This document shows, in pieces, positions 17,235 to 25,257 of a stretch of DNA of 64,000 nucleotides. Where the stretch lies: positions 28,528 to 92,527 of the forward strand of contig JAXLWN010000023.1 in assembly GCA_046328475.1 (NCBI GenBank), in the 5' to 3' direction. This stretch comes from CADCWN01 sp046328475. GTDB lineage: Bacteria > Chloroflexota > Chloroflexia > Thermomicrobiales > CADCWN01. Positions within the stretch are counted from its first letter, which is position 1; every line of letters starts with the position of its first letter. The notes below the pieces were generated by a model. That model searched no databases, was not told where the DNA came from, and saw nothing but the letters and a program-made list of their open reading frames with translations. Position numbers and translations under genes: made by a program.

Positions 17235-17986
17235 GTGGAAGCATGGGCGAACAGGGGAGCGGGCGAACAGGAGAACAGGAGACGGTAGCAGCATTGGGCG
17301 AATTCGCGCTGATCGGCCGGCTTGCCGGGATGCTGGCCGAGGTTGGTGCCGCCAGCGCGCCCGACCTGCTCGGCATCGGCGACGACGCGGCGATCTGGTC
17401 GCCCACGCCCGGTGCGCGCAACGTGATCACCACCGACAGCCTGATCGAGGGCATCCACTTTCGGCTCGACTGGACCAGCTGGCACGACCTGGGGCACAAG
17501 GCGCTGGCGGTCAACCTGAGCGATGTCGCCGCGATGGGCGCGCGGCCCCGCCTCGCCGTGATCTCGCTCGGCCTCACCGGGCGCGAGCCGGTCGCCGGGA
17601 TGCTCGACCTCTACCGGGGGCTCGGCACGCTCGCCGCGCGCCACGGACTCGTCGTCGCCGGTGGCGATATCGTCGCCTCGCCCGACCGCCTCGGCATCCA
17701 CGTCACCGTCATCGGCGAAAGCTGGCCCGCATCCGGCGGCCAACTCCTCACCCGCGACGCCGCCCGCCCCGGCGACCTCCTCGCCGTCACCGGCCCCCTC
17801 GGCCTCTCCGCCGCCGGCCTGGCGCTGCTGCTGGAGAAGTGGGAAGTGGGAAGTGGGAAGTCAGAAATTGATCTGAATCAATCGGCGGTGTCGCCTGCTG
17901 AACGAACTTCCGATGCACCCGCAGCCTTTTCCCACTTCCCACTTCCCACTTCTAACTTCCGAGCTTGGCCTTCACCGCGTCGATGA
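17231..17986 (+). pseudogene. thiL: thiamine-monophosphate kinase ThiL, truncated at its C-terminus
   Basis: The first about 205 residues are typical ThiL: GEFALIGRLAGML, APDLLGIGDDAAIW (ATP/Mg loop), VITTDSLIEGIHFRLDWTSW, LGHKALAVNLSDVAAMGARP, and GLVVAGGDIVASPD. ThiL normally has about 310-330 residues and phosphorylates thiamine monophosphate to the diphosphate. Here the protein stops making sense at LALLLEK (about 17838), exactly where a 7-base repeat array starts; the following 48 codons are repeat and antisense sequence. GTG 17231 overlaps the preceding stop. The N-terminal 20 codons also contain GAACAGG repeats. Likely inactive unless the missing part is an assembly gap. Confidence 0.7.
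17837..17960. repeat. 7-base repeats in inverted pair (AGTGGGA units) at the thiL break
   Basis: AGTGGGA units at 17838-17860 face TCCCACT units at 17929-17950. The left array replaces the C-terminal coding part of thiL. The right array begins at the TAG stop (17952-17954) of the minus-strand Rdx gene. Confidence 0.85.
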
Positions 17987-18206
17987 TCGTCTCGTTCTCG
18001 GGGAAGCCGCCTTCGCGGAACATCGAGTGGACCAGTTCGCCGCCGACCTTCACGTCGAACGAACCCTCGTCCCACGGGATCAGCTCGATCTCGGAGAGAT
18101 CGTAGGTGAAGCGCTTCATCAGCGCGCCCGCGAGTTCGAGCGTCTGCGGCTCGTAGCCGCACGAGGCGCAGTAGGTGATCGTCACTTTGACCGGAACCTT
18201 GGCCAT
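17952..18206 (-). CDS. Rdx (SelT/SelW/SelH-like) family protein
   Basis: 84-residue thioredoxin-fold protein of the Rdx family. The redox motif is in VTITYCASCGY (residues about 9-19), with Cys in place of selenocysteine. The rest (LIPWDEGSFDVKVGGELVHS, then FPENETIIDAVKAKL) matches the family pattern of a short beta-rich domain with a final helix. Length is normal for the family. Function is thiol-redox in a general way. Convergent with the truncated thiL gene, upstream neighbour in the same direction is a thioredoxin-like protein. Confidence 0.88.
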   Translation of the reverse strand: MAKVPVKVTITYCASCGYEPQTLELAGALMKRFTYDLSEIELIPWDEGSFDVKVGGELVHSMFREGGFPENETIIDAVKAKLGS

Positions 18207-18226
18207 CTTCTCGCTCCGCTCGAATA

Positions 18227-18341
18227 GGAAGGGCGAGGGGAGAAGGGCGAGGGGATGATCTGCCGCAGGCGAAGAGGCTATGGGTATTGCCCTTCGCTCG
18301 ACACGCCCCCTACACCCTTCTCCCCTCGCCCTTCTCCCTTC
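18227..18341. repeat. 7-base repeats in inverted pair (GAAGGGC-GAGGGGA units)
   Basis: GAAGGGCGAGGGGA is present about twice at 18228-18254; the reverse complement lies at 18314-18341. The pair occupies the spacer between the Rdx and thioredoxin-like genes, ending 23 bases before the latter's stop. Confidence 0.8.
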
Positions 18342-18363
18342 AGTCCTTACGCCGACACGGCGC

Positions 18364-18951
18364 TTAGATGATCCCGCGCACGGCGTCGATGATCGCCTGG
18401 TTGATCTGCGGGCGCAGGCGGTCGCGCACGGCGTTGCGCGCGGCCATGTACTGCGGGCGGATCTCCTCGGGGATCTGGTCCGGCGGGGTCCCGACCGGCC
18501 CGTACTGCGGGTTGTTCTTGTGGATCTCGGCAGTGCCCGCCTGGATCATCGCGGTGACCGACTCCGGCCGCTCCTTCATGTTGCCGATCTCGTTGAAGCT
18601 CTGGTCGAAGCCAACGAAGACCGGGATCGAGCGGAACTCGCCATTCTTCAGGTACTGGTCCATCAGGTCGAGGTTCTGATCGCGCAGGAAGACGCGCAGG
18701 TTCAGCTTGCCATTGCTCGCCTCGGCCAGCTTGCCCAGCGCGGGCAGGCCGCTGATCACGTCGCCGCACCAATCCTCGGCGATGACCATGATGTTGCGCG
18801 CCTCCGGCAACCCGGCGACGGCGGCGGCATCGGCGTCCGACACCTGCACCGACGCCTCGGTCTCCACGAACCGCTCCTGATTGCGGTTCATCTGCGCCTT
18901 GTACTCTTCGTACGTCATACCCTGGTTGAAGCGTTCGGCGGTGACACCCAT
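18364..18951 (-). CDS. thioredoxin family protein
   Basis: 195-residue thioredoxin-fold protein. The active-site region is NIMVIAEDWCGDVISGLPAL (about 55-74), with WCGD where classical thioredoxins have WCGPC, so one cysteine only. The later block SIPVFVGFDQSF contains the cis-proline. The C-terminal 50 residues are helical and charged. Start ATG 18949-18951 follows GGAG; the frame is open upstream to 19062 but codes no conserved sequence. Proteins of this type often accompany thiol-redox systems, but the role is unknown. Confidence 0.8.
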   Translation of the reverse strand: MGVTAERFNQGMTYEEYKAQMNRNQERFVETEASVQVSDADAAAVAGLPEARNIMVIAEDWCGDVISGLPALGKLAEASNGKLNLRVFLRDQNLDLMDQYLKNGEFRSIPVFVGFDQSFNEIGNMKERPESVTAMIQAGTAEIHKNNPQYGPVGTPPDQIPEEIRPQYMAARNAVRDRLRPQINQAIIDAVRGII

Positions 18952-19179
18952 GCTCTCCACTCCATTCCCGTATGAACCGATAGCCTGACGGCGGCGACGC
19001 TGCTCCGTCGCACCGTCTTTTTCCCCCAACGCGAGGGCATCGGGGTTCATTCCCAGCATCATAGCACGCCGCCGCAGAGTCGTGCCCTACGGTTAAGAGC
19101 GCCCTCCCGGCGAGCGGATAGACGCGGATATGGTAGGCTACGCCCCCGTCGGGGTGGGAACGGCAGGGTGGGCGAACGC

Positions 19180-20454
19180 ATGGTGGAACAGTCGGGGCGG
19201 CTCGAGCGCTGGCGCGCGGCAGCGCGGACGCCCTGGGTGCGCACGGTCGCGGTCCTCTGGATCGCCCAGGTCATCGCGGAGATGGCCTTCAGCTTCGCGC
19301 TCCCCTTCATCCCGCTCTACGTGCAGGAGTTGGGTGTCACCGACCCGACGCGCGCGGGCGTCTGGGCGGGGCTGATGTCGGGGGCGTTCGCGCTGGTCAT
19401 GGGGCTGTTCGGGCCGATCTGGGGCCTGGTCGCCGACCGCTACGGGCGGCGGCTGATGATCCAGCGGGCGCTCTTCGGGGCCTGCTTCGTGATCGGCGGC
19501 ATGGCGCTCGTCCGCACCCCGGAGCAGTTGTTCGCGCTGCGGCTGGTGCAGGGCGCGGTGACGGGCCTCGTCGCGGCGATCTCCACCGTCGTCTCGCTGA
19601 CCGTGCCGAAGGAGCGGCTCGCGGCGGTCCTCGGCTTCATGCAGACCGCGCTCTTCGCCGGGAACTCGCTCGGGCCGATCCTCGGCGGGGTCATCAGCGA
19701 CGCGGTCGGCTTCCGTCCGGCTTTTGCCATGACCGGCGCGCTCTTCCTGATCTCCGGCCTCCTCGTCACCCTCTTCGTGGCCGAACCGCCGCGCGCCGAG
19801 GCCACGGCGAAACCGGGCGAGGCCACGGCCGAGTCCGGCGGTCGCAGCGCCTGGCGCGAACTGCTGGCGCGGCGCGAAATCCTGGCGATTCTCGGCATGA
19901 TCATCCTCATCCGCTTCGCCAGCTTCGCGCCGAATCCGGTCCTCCCCCTCTTCATCCAGGGCCTCGTCGCCGACCGCGAGCGGCTGGCGACGCTCGCCGG
20001 GCTGGTCGTCGCGTCCACCGGCATCGCCTCGACCGTCAGCGCGCTGCTGACCGGCCAACTGGCCGACCGCTTCGGTCGCCGCCCGACGCTGCTCTGCTGC
20101 CTGCTCTGCGCCGCGCTCCTCTGCCCCCCGCACGCGCTGGTCACCTCGGTCTGGCAGCTGCTCGCCCTGCGCGTGGCGACCGGGCTGGCGCTTGGCGGGA
20201 TGATGCCGGTCGTGCAGGCGATCTTCACCGAACTGACCCCGCCCCACCGGCGCGGGATCGCTTTCGGCATCCTCGCCACCGCCGGCTCGATCGGCCTCGG
20301 CGGCGGGCCGCTCACCGGCAGCCTGATCGCCGCCCGCTTCGGCGTCCCCGCCGTCTTCGTCGCCATGACGCCGCTGTTTGCGCTCGGTGCCTGGTCGCTG
20401 CTCAGCCTGCCGCGAGGCGAACCACGCCGAAGGGCGGCGGTGGTCACGGATTAG
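19180..20454 (+). CDS. MFS transporter, multidrug-efflux type
   Basis: Twelve-helix major facilitator of 424 residues. Loop 2-3 motif GLVADRYGRRLMI and its repeat in the second half, LADRFGRRPTL, are the family signature; FALRLVQGAVTG and the GGVISDAVGFRPAF motif C region suggest an antiporter of the DHA1 group. ATG 19180 is used; GTG 19168 in frame is also possible. It resembles the exporter at 50449-51753 (both have a GVTD...W.G pattern after helix 1), so the two are paralogues. Substrate unknown. Confidence 0.9.
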   Translation: MVEQSGRLERWRAAARTPWVRTVAVLWIAQVIAEMAFSFALPFIPLYVQELGVTDPTRAGVWAGLMSGAFALVMGLFGPIWGLVADRYGRRLMIQRALFGACFVIGGMALVRTPEQLFALRLVQGAVTGLVAAISTVVSLTVPKERLAAVLGFMQTALFAGNSLGPILGGVISDAVGFRPAFAMTGALFLISGLLVTLFVAEPPRAEATAKPGEATAESGGRSAWRELLARREILAILGMIILIRFASFAPNPVLPLFIQGLVADRERLATLAGLVVASTGIASTVSALLTGQLADRFGRRPTLLCCLLCAALLCPPHALVTSVWQLLALRVATGLALGGMMPVVQAIFTELTPPHRRGIAFGILATAGSIGLGGGPLTGSLIAARFGVPAVFVAMTPLFALGAWSLLSLPRGEPRRRAAVVTD

Positions 20455-20478
20455 TGACCTAATGGTCGCTGGTTTGCT

Positions 20479-21276
20479 TTAGAGCCATCCTGGATTCTCT
20501 GAATCGTTGTTGAACTCGACTTCTTTCGCAGATCGTGAAGCTTTCTCCCACTGATCTCGATAGTGTGCGAACCAGACCGGATCTTGCCTCGCAGTGAATC
20601 GCACTGTTGGGCGTAGCTCCGAATATGATTCCAACTCAGCGAACCGCACATAGATTACGCCGCGATGAGAGTGCAGATCGAAGCCAACCAAGGTGAATGA
20701 AGGGAGATAGGGCAAGCGGTAATAGTGGACTTCTCCACCATCCTTTCCCTTCCTGGCTCGGAAATCCAAGAGTGCATTTTCTGTGTTGTGGTGGGACCCC
20801 TTGATATGATTCATGGACAAGCCTGCATTACTTGGCGTGGCTCGGAGCGCCGCCATTTCGACGACTGGCTCGTCTTTGCTAATGAGGATGACCTGTAGCT
20901 TCATCCCTGACTGAATATGCTCCCTCAACTTCGCCTGAGTACCTGGAATCAACTCGGAGTGTGTTGTTCCCCAAAAGACTGCTTCCTCGGGATACTTCTC
21001 GAGTTCATTCTCGATATCTTGGACGCTCAGGCTAGCACTCAAGGGAAGGTTCGCAACCCGCAATTGCTCCAAGATTGTGCTAAAGTGGGCTAGCCCACCA
21101 AGTATGACCATTAGCACAGCAAAGAGTGATGGAGCTATATAGTCATCAGGGATCCCATAGATTGATCCGAACGTTGTGAGGGCGATGACAAGGACAACAA
21201 ATCCTATCGTCACATAAAGAACGATGCGTGCGAACGCATGATCAAAGTTAAAGGGAACTCTTCGTTGCTGTTTCAC
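20479..21276 (-). CDS. orphan two-helix membrane protein with phospholipase D-like cytosolic part
   Basis: 265 residues. Two membrane helices near the N-terminus (about 22-42 and 50-70, IVLYVTIGFVVLVIALTTFG and SLFAVLMVILGGLAHFS) are followed by a cytosolic domain. The part from EEAVFWGTTHSELIP through LREHIQSGMKLQVILISKDE recalls the start of phospholipase D-like domains, but a clear HKD motif is missing. GTG 21276 follows AAAGAGG. Codon use and base composition are markedly less GC-rich than the neighbours, suggesting transfer. A promoter lies at 21316-21344. No function claimed; a stand-alone defence or stress effector is one idea. Confidence 0.7.
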   Translation of the reverse strand: MKQQRRVPFNFDHAFARIVLYVTIGFVVLVIALTTFGSIYGIPDDYIAPSLFAVLMVILGGLAHFSTILEQLRVANLPLSASLSVQDIENELEKYPEEAVFWGTTHSELIPGTQAKLREHIQSGMKLQVILISKDEPVVEMAALRATPSNAGLSMNHIKGSHHNTENALLDFRARKGKDGGEVHYYRLPYLPSFTLVGFDLHSHRGVIYVRFAELESYSELRPTVRFTARQDPVWFAHYRDQWEKASRSAKEVEFNNDSENPGWL

Positions 21277-21315
21277 GATGCCTCTTTCTGCATACGTACG
21301 CAGGCAAAGCACTTA

Positions 21316-21356
21316 ATTATTGATCGCTTTGAGCACCAGATCAAACGTGCTATGAT
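21316..21356. promoter_or_regulatory. overlapping divergent promoters
   Basis: Minus strand: TTGATC (21344-21339), 17-base spacer, AATAAT (21321-21316), reading into the orphan membrane gene. Plus strand: TTGAGC (21329-21334), 16-base spacer, TATGAT (21351-21356), reading into the decayed small gene at 21394. The two core promoters overlap. Confidence 0.6.
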
Positions 21357-21393
21357 GATCTTTCGGCCATCTGAGTAGTTCAAGGCGAAAGCA

Positions 21394-21684
21394 ATGATCT
21401 TGTCGACAGTCGGTGATTCGCTAGCAGAGATCGATGAGAGTCTAGCTGTACTGGATACGCTCGATGATCAGCAACTCTGGCAGGCGGCGCAGCGCACGCT
21501 CCGCAGCGCGCTGCGCGTAGGCTCCGGGCACTCTCCCGCGTTCAGCAACAGCGTACTCTCTCCAGCACTGAAGAGCAGGAACTCATGCTACTCCTTGATC
21601 GACTGGAAGATGTGGGCTAGTACGCGCGAAGGCAGCAGCGTTGCTCAAGGAACGAGGTCACGACGTTCACTCGCTGCTGCCTAA
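21394..21684 (+). pseudogene. decayed small helical protein (family ending in RAxAAALLKxRGHDV)
   Basis: ATG 21394 begins DSLAEIDESLAVLDTLDDQQ followed by LWQAAQRTL. The frame then shifts near 21500: in the next frame PQRAARRLRALSRVQQQRTL, SSTEEQELMLLLDRLEDVG is readable, ending at a TAG, and a second shift gives VRAKAAALLKERGHDVHSLL to the end. Joined, this is a member of a small uncharacterised family common in Cyanobacteria and Chloroflexota, with LWQAA near the start and RAxAAALLKxRGHDV at the end. Two frameshifts make it a pseudogene unless they are sequence errors. Confidence 0.6.
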
Positions 21685-21718
21685 TTCCTAACCGAAGCTT
21701 CTGCACCCACACCACAAG

Positions 21719-21755
21719 AGAACATTTGTTCTACAAGAAATCGATCTGCTATACT
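21719..21755 (+). promoter_or_regulatory. promoter with LexA-type SOS box upstream of recD2
   Basis: TTGTTC (21726-21731), 18-base spacer and TATACT (21750-21755) make a promoter ending 40 bases before the recD2 start. The palindrome AGAACATTTGTTCT (21719-21732) fits GAAC-N4-GTTC, the SOS box pattern of Firmicutes and Actinobacteria LexA, and covers the -35 element. Confidence 0.6.
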
Positions 21756-21794
21756 CATCGTCAAGCAGGATGAATATCGCCTGCCTGGAGCAGG

Positions 21795-24122
21795 ATGAGC
21801 ATGGCGCACCCGGCGACCACAGACGAAGGCCATCGCGCCCCGGCGACGCTGGAAGGCGTGGTCGAGCGGTTGACGTACGTCAACCCGGAGAATGGCTACA
21901 CCGTCGCCAAGATCCAGCCCAACGGCAAGAATTATGTCGTGGCGGTCGTCGGCAACCTCCCCTCGGTGCAGGCCGGCGAGACCGTCGCCCTCACCGGGCG
22001 CTGGGACAGCCACCCGACCCACGGTCGGCAATTCGTCGCCGAGGGCTGCCGCGTCGTCCTCCCCGCCACCATCGACGGCATCCGCAAGTACCTCGGCTCC
22101 GGGTTGATCAAGGGGATCGGCCCCAAGATGGCCGAGCGGATCGTCGCCGCCTTCGGCGAGGAGACCCTCGCGGTCATCGACGAGAACGCCGAGCGCCTGA
22201 TCGAGGTCCCGGGCCTCGGGCCGCACCGCACCGGCCTGATCCGCGCCGCCTGGCACGAGCAGCGCGCGATTAAGGAAGTGATGGTCTTCCTCGCCGATAA
22301 CGGCGTCTCCACCAGCCTCGCCGTCCGCATCTACAAGAAGTACGGCGACGCCTCGGTCGGCGTGGTCAAGAACGACCCCTACCGCCTGGCACGCGAGGTC
22401 CACGGGATTGGCTTCAAGACCGCCGACAAGATCGCCCAGCAGCTCGGCATCCCGCCCGACGCCCCCGAGCGGATCATGGGCGCGGCGCTGCACCTCCTCT
22501 GGGAGTCGGCCGACGATGGCCACGTCTTCCTGCCCGAGGATGAGCTGGTCGCCGACAGCGTCGAGACGCTCGACGTGCCCGAGGAGAAGGTGCGCGAGGC
22601 GATGGAGCGCCTGCTGACGACCGACAGCGCCCGCCGCGAGCGCGTGGACGACCGCGACGTGATCTACCTGGTCCCCTACTACCACGCCGAGGGGGGCATC
22701 GTCCGTCGCCTCAGCTCGCTCTTGCGCTCGCCGAACGACTCGCTCGCCCACTTCAAGGAGGTCGATTTCACGCGCGCCTTCGACTGGTACACCGGGAAAA
22801 AGGGCTTCGTGCTCACCGAGAGCCAGCGCGCGGCGGTGCAGATGGCGCTGACGAACAAGGTCAGCGTCCTCACGGGCGGCCCCGGCGTCGGCAAGACGGC
22901 CACCACCCAGGCGATCGTCGCGCTATTGAAGGCGAAGCGGGGCGTGCCGCTGCTCGCCGCCCCGACCGGGCGCGCGGCCAAGCGCCTCTCCGACCTCACC
23001 GGCGAGACCGCGCAGACCCTCCACCGCCTGATCGGCGTCCGCTTCGGCGGCGAGGCCGGGCGCAACGCCGACAACCCATTGGAGGGCGACCTGCTGATCA
23101 TCGACGAAGCCTCGATGCTCGACACGCTGATGGCGAACACCGTCCTCAAGGCGGTGCCCCAGGGCATGCACGTCCTCTTCGTCGGCGACGTGGACCAGCT
23201 CCCCTCGGTCGGCGCGGGCAACATCCTGCGCGACATCATCGCCTCCGAGCAGGTGCCGGTGACGTCGCTGAAAGAAATCTTCCGCCAGGCGCAGGATAGC
23301 GGCATCGTCACCAACGCCCACCGCATCAACAAGGGCGACACGCCGATCACGCGCGGCCTGAAAGACTTCTTCTTCATCCCCGAGGACGACCCCGAGCAGG
23401 TCGCCGAGACGGTCGTTGAACTGGCGCTGACGCGCCTGCCGCGCCGCTACGGCCTCGACCCGAAGCGCGACATCCAGGTGCTGCCGCCGATGAAGGGCGG
23501 GGCGATCGGCGTGGCGCAGATGAACGTGAAGCTCCAGGCGGCGATCAACCCGCCCGCGCCGGGGAAGATCGAGAAGAACTTCGGCTCGCGCCTCTACCGC
23601 GAGGGCGACCGGATCATCTGCATCCACAACGACTACGATCGCCAGGTCTTTAACGGCGACGGCGGCTGGATCGAGAAGATCGATCTGATCGACCAGGAGG
23701 CGGTGGTGCGCCTGGACGACGACCGCCGCGTCAGTTGGAGCTTCACCGACCTCGACGACCTCACCATCGCCTACGCCGTGACGGTCCACAAGAGCCAGGG
23801 AAGCGAGTACCGCGCCGTGATCATCCCCCTGCACACCGCGCACTACATGATGCTCCAACGCAACCTGCTCTACACCGCCGTCACCCGCGCCAAGGAGCTG
23901 GTCGTGATCGTCGGCTCCTGGCGCGCACTCAACATCGCGCTCAAGAGCGACCGCGTCGCCGAGCGCTACACCTCGCTCGCCCAGCGCCTGCGCGACGAAC
24001 TCGACCCGCCGCGCAAGTCCGCCAAGATCATCCCCCTCCCCGACCGCCGCCCCTCCGCCGAAGCCCCCGCACGCCGCCTGCGCCTCGTCGCCGAGGAGCG
24101 CGAGGAGTACGGGAGCGGGTGA
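21795..24122 (+). CDS. recD2: RecD2-type ATP-dependent DNA helicase
   Basis: Superfamily 1B helicase of 775 residues, typical of stand-alone RecD2. Order: N-terminal OB-like part with ERLTYVNPENGYTVAKIQ, helix-hairpin-helix segments (KGIGPKMAERIV, VPGLGPHRTGLI, VHGIGFKTADKIAQQLG), Walker A GGPGVGKTATTQ (about 360), APTGRAAKRL, Walker B LLIIDEASMLD (about 433), FVGDVDQLPSVGAG, and motif VI region VTVHKSQGSEYRAVI with LLYTAVTRAKE. RecD2 unwinds 5'-3' and helps tolerate DNA damage. Start ATG 21795 (ATG 21801 possible). A LexA-like box precedes it. Confidence 0.95.
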   Translation: MSMAHPATTDEGHRAPATLEGVVERLTYVNPENGYTVAKIQPNGKNYVVAVVGNLPSVQAGETVALTGRWDSHPTHGRQFVAEGCRVVLPATIDGIRKYLGSGLIKGIGPKMAERIVAAFGEETLAVIDENAERLIEVPGLGPHRTGLIRAAWHEQRAIKEVMVFLADNGVSTSLAVRIYKKYGDASVGVVKNDPYRLAREVHGIGFKTADKIAQQLGIPPDAPERIMGAALHLLWESADDGHVFLPEDELVADSVETLDVPEEKVREAMERLLTTDSARRERVDDRDVIYLVPYYHAEGGIVRRLSSLLRSPNDSLAHFKEVDFTRAFDWYTGKKGFVLTESQRAAVQMALTNKVSVLTGGPGVGKTATTQAIVALLKAKRGVPLLAAPTGRAAKRLSDLTGETAQTLHRLIGVRFGGEAGRNADNPLEGDLLIIDEASMLDTLMANTVLKAVPQGMHVLFVGDVDQLPSVGAGNILRDIIASEQVPVTSLKEIFRQAQDSGIVTNAHRINKGDTPITRGLKDFFFIPEDDPEQVAETVVELALTRLPRRYGLDPKRDIQVLPPMKGGAIGVAQMNVKLQAAINPPAPGKIEKNFGSRLYREGDRIICIHNDYDRQVFNGDGGWIEKIDLIDQEAVVRLDDDRRVSWSFTDLDDLTIAYAVTVHKSQGSEYRAVIIPLHTAHYMMLQRNLLYTAVTRAKELVVIVGSWRALNIALKSDRVAERYTSLAQRLRDELDPPRKSAKIIPLPDRRPSAEAPARRLRLVAEEREEYGSG

Positions 24123-24135
24123 GGCACATGTGCCG

Positions 24136-24231
24136 AATTCTCCGCGCGCTGCGTGGAGAATTATTGGATGGCGGCGAGTCGCCCGATCCGCTGCTCGGCT
24201 AATGGAAATGGAACGCGCTGCGTTCCATTTC
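24136..24231. terminator. two hairpins after recD2
   Basis: First: AATTCTCCGCG (24136-24146) with CGTGGAGAATT (24152-24162), followed by ATT. Second: GAAATGGAACGC (24205-24216) with GCGTTCCATTTC (24220-24231), three-base loop. Both share a GCGCTGCG apex. The first is the better terminator candidate. Confidence 0.6.
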
Positions 24232-24283
24232 GCCCTGGATGGTTGCTAACACGGAGCGGCCGATGGCGACGCCACCCCACTGA

Positions 24284-25052
24284 TCCAGGGCACCTGTCCC
24301 TTGCACACGCCAGCACTATCGAGAACGCCCGGCAACTCGCTCGCCTGAGCCCGCGCGGAGCTACCCTGGACGAGGATGGCCTTGTGCTGATCGCGACGGG
24401 CTTCCCAACAGCCGCGCTGAACTGGGCGTTTGTCGCCGAGCGGCCCGCCGACCCGCACGCGGCGCTCGTCGCGGCACGCGCGTTCTTCACCAGGCTTGGC
24501 TTGCCGTGGCGTTTGGTTGCCTGGGAGACGCTTGGGGCAGCGCTGGCACCGATCGCGGCTGCGACGGGATTTTCCGAACGCCCCCGAGCCGGCGATGCTC
24601 CTCGCGCCGCTCGCGGACTCCACGCCCCACACATCGGTAAACCTCATGGTACAGCCCGTTGCGGATACTGCCACTTTACGGGCCTATAACGATGTCTTCG
24701 CGGCAGCCTTCGACCTGCCGACCGAAGGTATCGACCTGGTATTCAACCCCGCTATCCTGACGGTGCCCAATGCAACCCTGCTACTCGGTTGGGCCGACGG
24801 CAAGCCGGTCGGCATCGGACTCGGCCTTACCAGCCACCACATTGCTGGTATCTTCGCGATCGGCGTCCTCCCCACCTATCGGCGTCGTGGCTTCGGCGAG
24901 GCGCTGACCTGGGACACTGTCCAGTCGTGCGGGCGGGATGCCTCGCCGCCTACCTGACGGCAAGCCCGCTCGGCTTTCCTGTTTACGCACGCATGGGCTT
25001 CCGGCATGTCGGCAGCTACCGACGGTGGGCCGACCAGTACGCCCCACGGTAA
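24284..25052 (+). pseudogene. GNAT acetyltransferase, two frameshifts
   Basis: Pieces in three frames join into a two-part protein: an N-terminal segment ENARQLARLSPRGATLDEDG, LVLIATGFPTAALNWAFVA up to about 24570; then VADTATLRAYNDVFAAAFDL and the acetyl-CoA motif AIGVLPTYRRRGFGEALTW; then, after a shift near 24925, LTASPLGFPVYARMGFRHVG and SYRRWADQYAPR. The pattern V-L-P-x-x-R-x-R-G-x-G and the last GFPVYARMGF strand identify GNAT N-acetyltransferases. Start codon not clear. Substrate unknown. All blocks are well conserved, so sequence error is possible. Confidence 0.6.
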
Positions 25053-25257
25053 CTCCACAGCATTGCCCGCCAGCAGGTCAAGTCGGGCACTATCGCCCGC
25101 CCGCGAACGTTGTGATAGCAAGTGCCGCTCCGACACACCCCAATTCAGGGGAACCAAATCCCCCAGTCCGGCATACAAGGAGCGTCTGGCAAGGGCATGA
25201 CACTTGCAGGACGGGCAGCGCCGCCACCGCGCGTCACCAGGCGGCAGGAAGGACTCC

